A DNA stretch of 9,232 bases from Aurantibacter sp042094015 (GTDB lineage Bacteria > Bacteroidota > Bacteroidia > Flavobacteriales > Flavobacteriaceae), in assembly GCF_042094015.1 (NCBI RefSeq), contig NZ_JBELDZ010000092.1, forward strand, positions 1 through 9,232, read 5' to 3'. Positions 6,440-9,232 of the stretch are shown one piece after another. Every line of letters begins with the position of its first letter. The first letter of the stretch is position 1. The translations under genes and the position numbers were made by a program. Below the pieces are notes generated by a model. The model saw only the letters and a program-made list of their open reading frames with translations, searched no databases and was not told the origin of the DNA.

Positions 6440-7885
6440 TTATTCGTCTATATACTTATTTAATAAAGACTGTAACTCTTTACTATCTGGGCTAGGTGCA
6501 TTTTTATGCACTAATTCTCCTTTTTTATTAAATATTAAATATCTAGGAATGCTTTTTAAGTTTAAATCTTTATAGAATTTAGCATTAGGATAATTAATAG
6601 CTAAAGTATTATGTTCATAGAACATTATGTTCTCATCCTCCTGCGCTTTCTTCCAGTTTTTATGGCTTTTATCGATTGAAATAAATAAAAATACTACATC
6701 TTTATTCTTATAATCAATGATTAATTTTTTAGATTCTGGCATTACTTTTCTGCATGGCGCACACCAACTAGCCCAAAAATCAATAAAGATAACCTTCCCT
6801 TTATTCTTAATAAGAAAATCTTTTAAATTTATTTTTTTCTTTCCATTATCTATTAAAATAACATTGTCAGTAGTTTTACTTAATAATGAGTAATCAACCA
6901 AATAGTCATCTTTAATTTCATTAACTAATCTTGAATCTGAAACCTCTTTAGTAAAGATTTCAAATCTACTTTGAAATTCTTCAGATGAAAAATCTTTAGC
7001 AATTTCTTTAATAAAATGCCATAATAGAAAATCTTTTGATTTATTTTCAAACATACTCTTGTTGCTATGAACAAAATCAAAGCACTCTACAGAATTTATG
7101 ACTGAACCATTAGAAGTTTTAACTATTCTTTTTTTTATATTTCCTGTTACATACTTTAAAAGTAATCCTGTATAGGTATCTATGTGTAAATCTGTATTTC
7201 CTTTAATAATATTTTCTGTATCTACATCTTTCCTTTCTTGCATATAATAGATACTTTTCTTGTGGTAGTCATAGATATTTGCAGATAATTGATTGATATT
7301 CCTCAATGAATCTATTCCACTTATTGCCTTAATAAAAGTAGCCTGTATTTCCTCTTTGTATTCTTCTTCTTCTTCTGGAGTTCTAATTCTTTTATACTTT
7401 TTTAGAAAATCACGAAAATCCAATGGTCTCTTATACCTTTGCAAGAAATCACTAACAGAATAGTCGTGTTTTTTCGATTTTCTATTCGTCAAATTGAGGT
7501 TGGGAGCTCCATCTTTAAACGAAATAATAATTGAATCTCCACGAGAGAAAACAAACGTTTTAAATTTATTAAAATTATAGCGTAACTTTAAATAAATTTC
7601 ATCTTCATCTACTTCAAAATCAAATGATTCAGCCTCTTTTTCAACATTCACAATGTTTTTTATAAAGTTGTTTTTGGTTTTATAGCTTATAAATGGTTCT
7701 TTGACAATTATTGATTTATTACCTTCTATTTTTAAAGTATCGCTTATAGTTGGAACATTTTTTAATTGTATTGAGATATTGTTTGGAGATGTTACTGTCT
7801 CTTGCACAGTAGGTTTTCTGTCTTTTTCTTGAGAACAAGACAAAGTAAATATTGTTAATAGTGTTGAAAGAAAAAATGTTTTCAT
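6440..7885 (-). CDS. TlpA-like thioredoxin-domain lipoprotein
   Basis: This 481-residue envelope protein has a lipoprotein-type signal. A hydrophobic run at 4-15 is followed by TLSC with Cys17 as the predicted lipidated residue, so it should face the periplasm. Residues about 20-340 form a large N-terminal region I do not recognise, with charged helices (about 160-185, Glu/Lys-rich). The C-terminal thioredoxin fold (about 342-481) carries WASWCAPC (Cys375, Cys378) and a cis-proline Pro447 (SIPRYL), both intact. TlpA-type proteins act on thiols of exported proteins, usually as reductants but sometimes as isomerases. Placed between two Cys-rich peptide genes, it probably reduces or reshuffles their disulfides (inference). 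Its start lies 19 bases after the terminator of the upstream peptide gene, leaving no room for a normal promoter, so expression should depend on readthrough. Its stop lies 4 bases from copy A of the repeat. Confidence 0.9.
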   Translation of the reverse strand: MKTFFLSTLLTIFTLSCSQEKDRKPTVQETVTSPNNISIQLKNVPTISDTLKIEGNKSIIVKEPFISYKTKNNFIKNIVNVEKEAESFDFEVDEDEIYLKLRYNFNKFKTFVFSRGDSIIISFKDGAPNLNLTNRKSKKHDYSVSDFLQRYKRPLDFRDFLKKYKRIRTPEEEEEYKEEIQATFIKAISGIDSLRNINQLSANIYDYHKKSIYYMQERKDVDTENIIKGNTDLHIDTYTGLLLKYVTGNIKKRIVKTSNGSVINSVECFDFVHSNKSMFENKSKDFLLWHFIKEIAKDFSSEEFQSRFEIFTKEVSDSRLVNEIKDDYLVDYSLLSKTTDNVILIDNGKKKINLKDFLIKNKGKVIFIDFWASWCAPCRKVMPESKKLIIDYKNKDVVFLFISIDKSHKNWKKAQEDENIMFYEHNTLAINYPNAKFYKDLNLKSIPRYLIFNKKGELVHKNAPSPDSKELQSLLNKYIDE

Positions 7886-7904
7886 AAAATATGAGATTAA
7901 AAAT

Positions 7905-7941
7905 AGCTTCGATTAGAATTAAATTAAAACTAACCGAAGCT
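7905..7941 (-). terminator. Strong terminator between the 82-residue peptide and the TlpA-like gene
   Basis: On the minus strand AGCTTCGGTTAG (7941-7930) pairs with CTAATCGAAGCT (7916-7905) through 12 pairs including one G-U, around a 13-base loop, followed by ATTTTTAATC. It begins 18 bases after the peptide stop and ends 19 bases before the next start codon. It should give abundant short peptide mRNA and less readthrough into the lipoprotein gene. Confidence 0.8.
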
Positions 7942-7959
7942 GAAAAATGAATAAATCTG

Positions 7960-8208
7960 TTAAAGCCATGAAGCACCACTACAGCTAGAACAACACCAAT
8001 TTCCACCAGCCCAATTTGCTCCTGCGTAAGTTGCTGCGTTGAACGCCTCTGATTGCGAAACCCCAGTTTCTACATACTCATAATAAGAACCATCTGCTTC
8101 ATACTTCCTCATTATGTAAGCACAAGTTCCTGTACCACCATTAACACTTTCCTGTTCTTTTTTGTTTAGGACTGAAAGTCCTTCAATTTTTAAAATGTTT
8201 TTTAACAT
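7960..8208 (-). CDS. Double-glycine leader peptide precursor, 82 residues, CCxSC core
   Basis: This is a paralogue of the peptide at 6118-6360. Residues 1-29 are identical: leader 1-25 ending SVNGG, then TGTC. After that the 57-residue core has diverged: YIMRKYEADGSYYEY, then GVSQSEAFNAAT, an insert ATYAGANWAGG, and the conserved ending GNWCCSSCSGASWL. The cysteines are Cys29, Cys72, Cys73 and Cys76, the same arrangement as in the sister with two more residues in the spacer. The aligned residues of both cores (TGTC, GVS, NWCC-SC, ASWL) probably mark the fold, while the middle varies. It lies 88 bases downstream of the VKOR-thioredoxin gene and is followed by its own terminator. The exporter is four genes away in the same direction. 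Activity is unknown. Confidence 0.92.
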   Translation of the reverse strand: MLKNILKIEGLSVLNKKEQESVNGGTGTCAYIMRKYEADGSYYEYVETGVSQSEAFNAATYAGANWAGGNWCCSSCSGASWL

Positions 8209-8283
8209 AATTTTAAAATTTATAGTTTATATATCCTTGAACGTTTAAAGACACTCAAGGGCTGTGTCTATTCATGCATGAAT
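8121..8283 (-). repeat. 163-bp perfect direct repeat, copy B (leader plus upstream region)
   Basis: This is the partner of 6273-6435. Identity stops abruptly in codon 30 on one side. On the other side it stops at the end of the ATTCATGCATGAAT palindrome, 13 bases after the VKOR-thioredoxin stop codon. Confidence 0.95.
8209..8283 (-). promoter_or_regulatory. Upstream control region of the 82-residue peptide gene
   Basis: The sequence is identical to the region before the other peptide gene. The palindrome is at 8270-8283, AGACAC/GTGTCT at 8249-8254 with 8264-8269, and the 9-bp stem at 8235-8243 with 8252-8260. Conservation of the whole block suggests that both peptides are switched on by the same signal. 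It could act as DNA (operators) or as a 5' untranslated RNA, and the sequence does not show which. Confidence 0.5.
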
Positions 8284-8296
8284 GTTTTTAGCCTAA

Positions 8297-9232
8297 CTAT
8301 TTTTTTTCTAAACGGATAATATGTCCTATAAAATTTTCCATATCAAGCGGATTGTAATTTTTAGAAAAAACTTTACCATTTATTAAAATTGTAGGAGTAC
8401 TATCTACTTCTTTTGAAACGCACCAAAAGTGATGTTCTTTTAGTATTTCATTATATTTTAAGTCATCACATTTACCCCATTTCTTTAGCCATTTCTTTAT
8501 ACTAACCTTACTATACCACTCATCAAAAGCCTCAAAAAACCTATTCCTATCCTCCGCATAAAACTGCAAGAGTCGTTCCGATATTTGAGTTCGAGGGTCT
8601 TTTCGGTTATCAAAAGGAACAAAGAAATGAAAATTAATCTCTAATTTATTTGGATATCTCTTCAATAGTTTCATATATATATTATGAACTTCAAAACAAG
8701 TTTCACATAATGGATTTGTTATTGCAGTTATCTTTACAGAAGAGTTATTGTTTCCCATTTTTATGTCCAATGAACTGTAATCGACATTAATAGGTTTTAA
8801 TGCAAAATAATGAGGTAAAAATAAATTATAATCTCTTCTAAATGTTAGATTCTCTATTCTTAATCTTTTGTTTTCAAAATTATTAACTAAAAGTTTTTTG
8901 AGATTTATCCAAGAAATAATTGAAATGATAAAAATTAGCAGTATTGGAAATACTAATAAGAAATTAAATTTTGATTCGTGTAGTATCATTTTTAAAACAA
9001 AAAATTGTAGCAATAAAATACTAGCTATTACTAAACAAAGTGGACACCATTTTTTAATTTTAAAATACTGATGGTAAATAGAATAAAATACAATAGGTAA
9101 AGACAAAATGGACAAGCTTTTAAATACCAAAATAGTAGGGTTAAAAAGGAAAACTATTGAAAGAGATGAGAAATAAACTATAGAAGCATCTGATAAATCA
9201 ATTATATTAAAAAGTTTAGATTCTTTAGACTT
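8297..9232 (-). CDS. VKOR-thioredoxin fusion, disulfide-forming membrane protein (5' end outside window)
   Basis: The frame stays open to the right edge, so the visible 311 residues are the C-terminal part. A TTG at 9130 is not a likely start because the VKOR fold continues upstream of it (FNIIDLSDASIVYFSS). Visible residues 10-110 hold hydrophobic helices with the VKOR active-site motif WCPLC (Cys63, Cys66). A loop then leads to a DsbA/DsbG-like thioredoxin domain (about 163-311) with CETC (Cys176, Cys179) and a cis-proline after Thr (STPTILING, Pro280). VKOR passes electrons from the fused thioredoxin to quinone, so the pair makes disulfides in exported proteins. Bacteroidota proteins of this type often also carry an N-terminal C39-like domain, which would lie beyond base 9232. 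It stands first in the visible peptide operon and probably oxidises the four cysteines of the two peptides. Confidence 0.9.
   Translation of the reverse strand, partial: KSKESKLFNIIDLSDASIVYFSSLSIVFLFNPTILVFKSLSILSLPIVFYSIYHQYFKIKKWCPLCLVIASILLLQFFVLKMILHESKFNFLLVFPILLIFIISIISWINLKKLLVNNFENKRLRIENLTFRRDYNLFLPHYFALKPINVDYSSLDIKMGNNNSSVKITAITNPLCETCFEVHNIYMKLLKRYPNKLEINFHFFVPFDNRKDPRTQISERLLQFYAEDRNRFFEAFDEWYSKVSIKKWLKKWGKCDDLKYNEILKEHHFWCVSKEVDSTPTILINGKVFSKNYNPLDMENFIGHIIRLEKK

Noticed and set aside
7719..8006. 95-residue minus-strand frame overlapping the lipoprotein and peptide genes
   Set aside because: It overlaps two well-supported genes in another frame and crosses a terminator.
6118..8208. 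Lanthipeptide or sactipeptide interpretation of the two precursors
   Set aside because: No LanB, LanM or radical-SAM gene is visible. The VKOR-thioredoxin and TlpA neighbours favour disulfides, though genes outside the window could change this.

Overview
The window is AT-rich DNA from a member of the Bacteroidota, most likely family Flavobacteriaceae. This rests on the very low GC content, the lack of clear Shine-Dalgarno sequences, a TlpA-type lipoprotein, and double-glycine peptides with the leader start MLKNILKIEG next to a C39-peptidase ABC transporter. No species can be named from the sequence. A run of 10 Ns at 4256-4265 shows it comes from a draft assembly.

Left third (1-2526, plus strand). 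The window opens inside a CAT-anticodon tRNA (1-51), followed by an intrinsic terminator. About 700 bases without a convincing gene follow, rich in inverted and direct repeats. Then come an unrecognised 387-codon gene starting at TTG (815-1978) and an open frame with no start codon (2035-2526). That frame resembles the C-terminal part of a plasmid- or phage-type replication protein: a primase C-terminal-like segment followed by a helix-turn-helix. A tRNA, repeats, an orphan gene and a truncated replication gene together look like the worn remnant of an integrated mobile element.

Right two thirds (2559-9232, all minus strand, read right to left). This is a peptide export locus. In order of transcription it holds: a VKOR-thioredoxin disulfide-forming protein (cut by the window edge); an 82-residue GG-leader peptide; a strong terminator; a TlpA-like thioredoxin lipoprotein; an 80-residue GG-leader peptide; a second terminator; a C39 peptidase/ABC exporter; and an HlyD-type adaptor whose start codon abuts the exporter's stop codon. 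The two peptides share an identical 25-residue leader and a cysteine pattern of one Cys after the leader and CCxSC near the C terminus. Their upstream regions and leader codons lie in a 163-bp perfect direct repeat. That repeat also carries a 14-bp palindrome and two overlapping stem-loops that cannot form together.

Working model (inference): the exporter cleaves the leaders and moves the cores across the inner membrane, HlyD links it to an outer-membrane channel not present here, and the VKOR-thioredoxin and TlpA proteins set the disulfide pattern of the four cysteines. No immunity gene, radical-SAM enzyme or lanthionine synthetase is visible, so the product is probably a disulfide-bonded secreted peptide whose activity is unknown.
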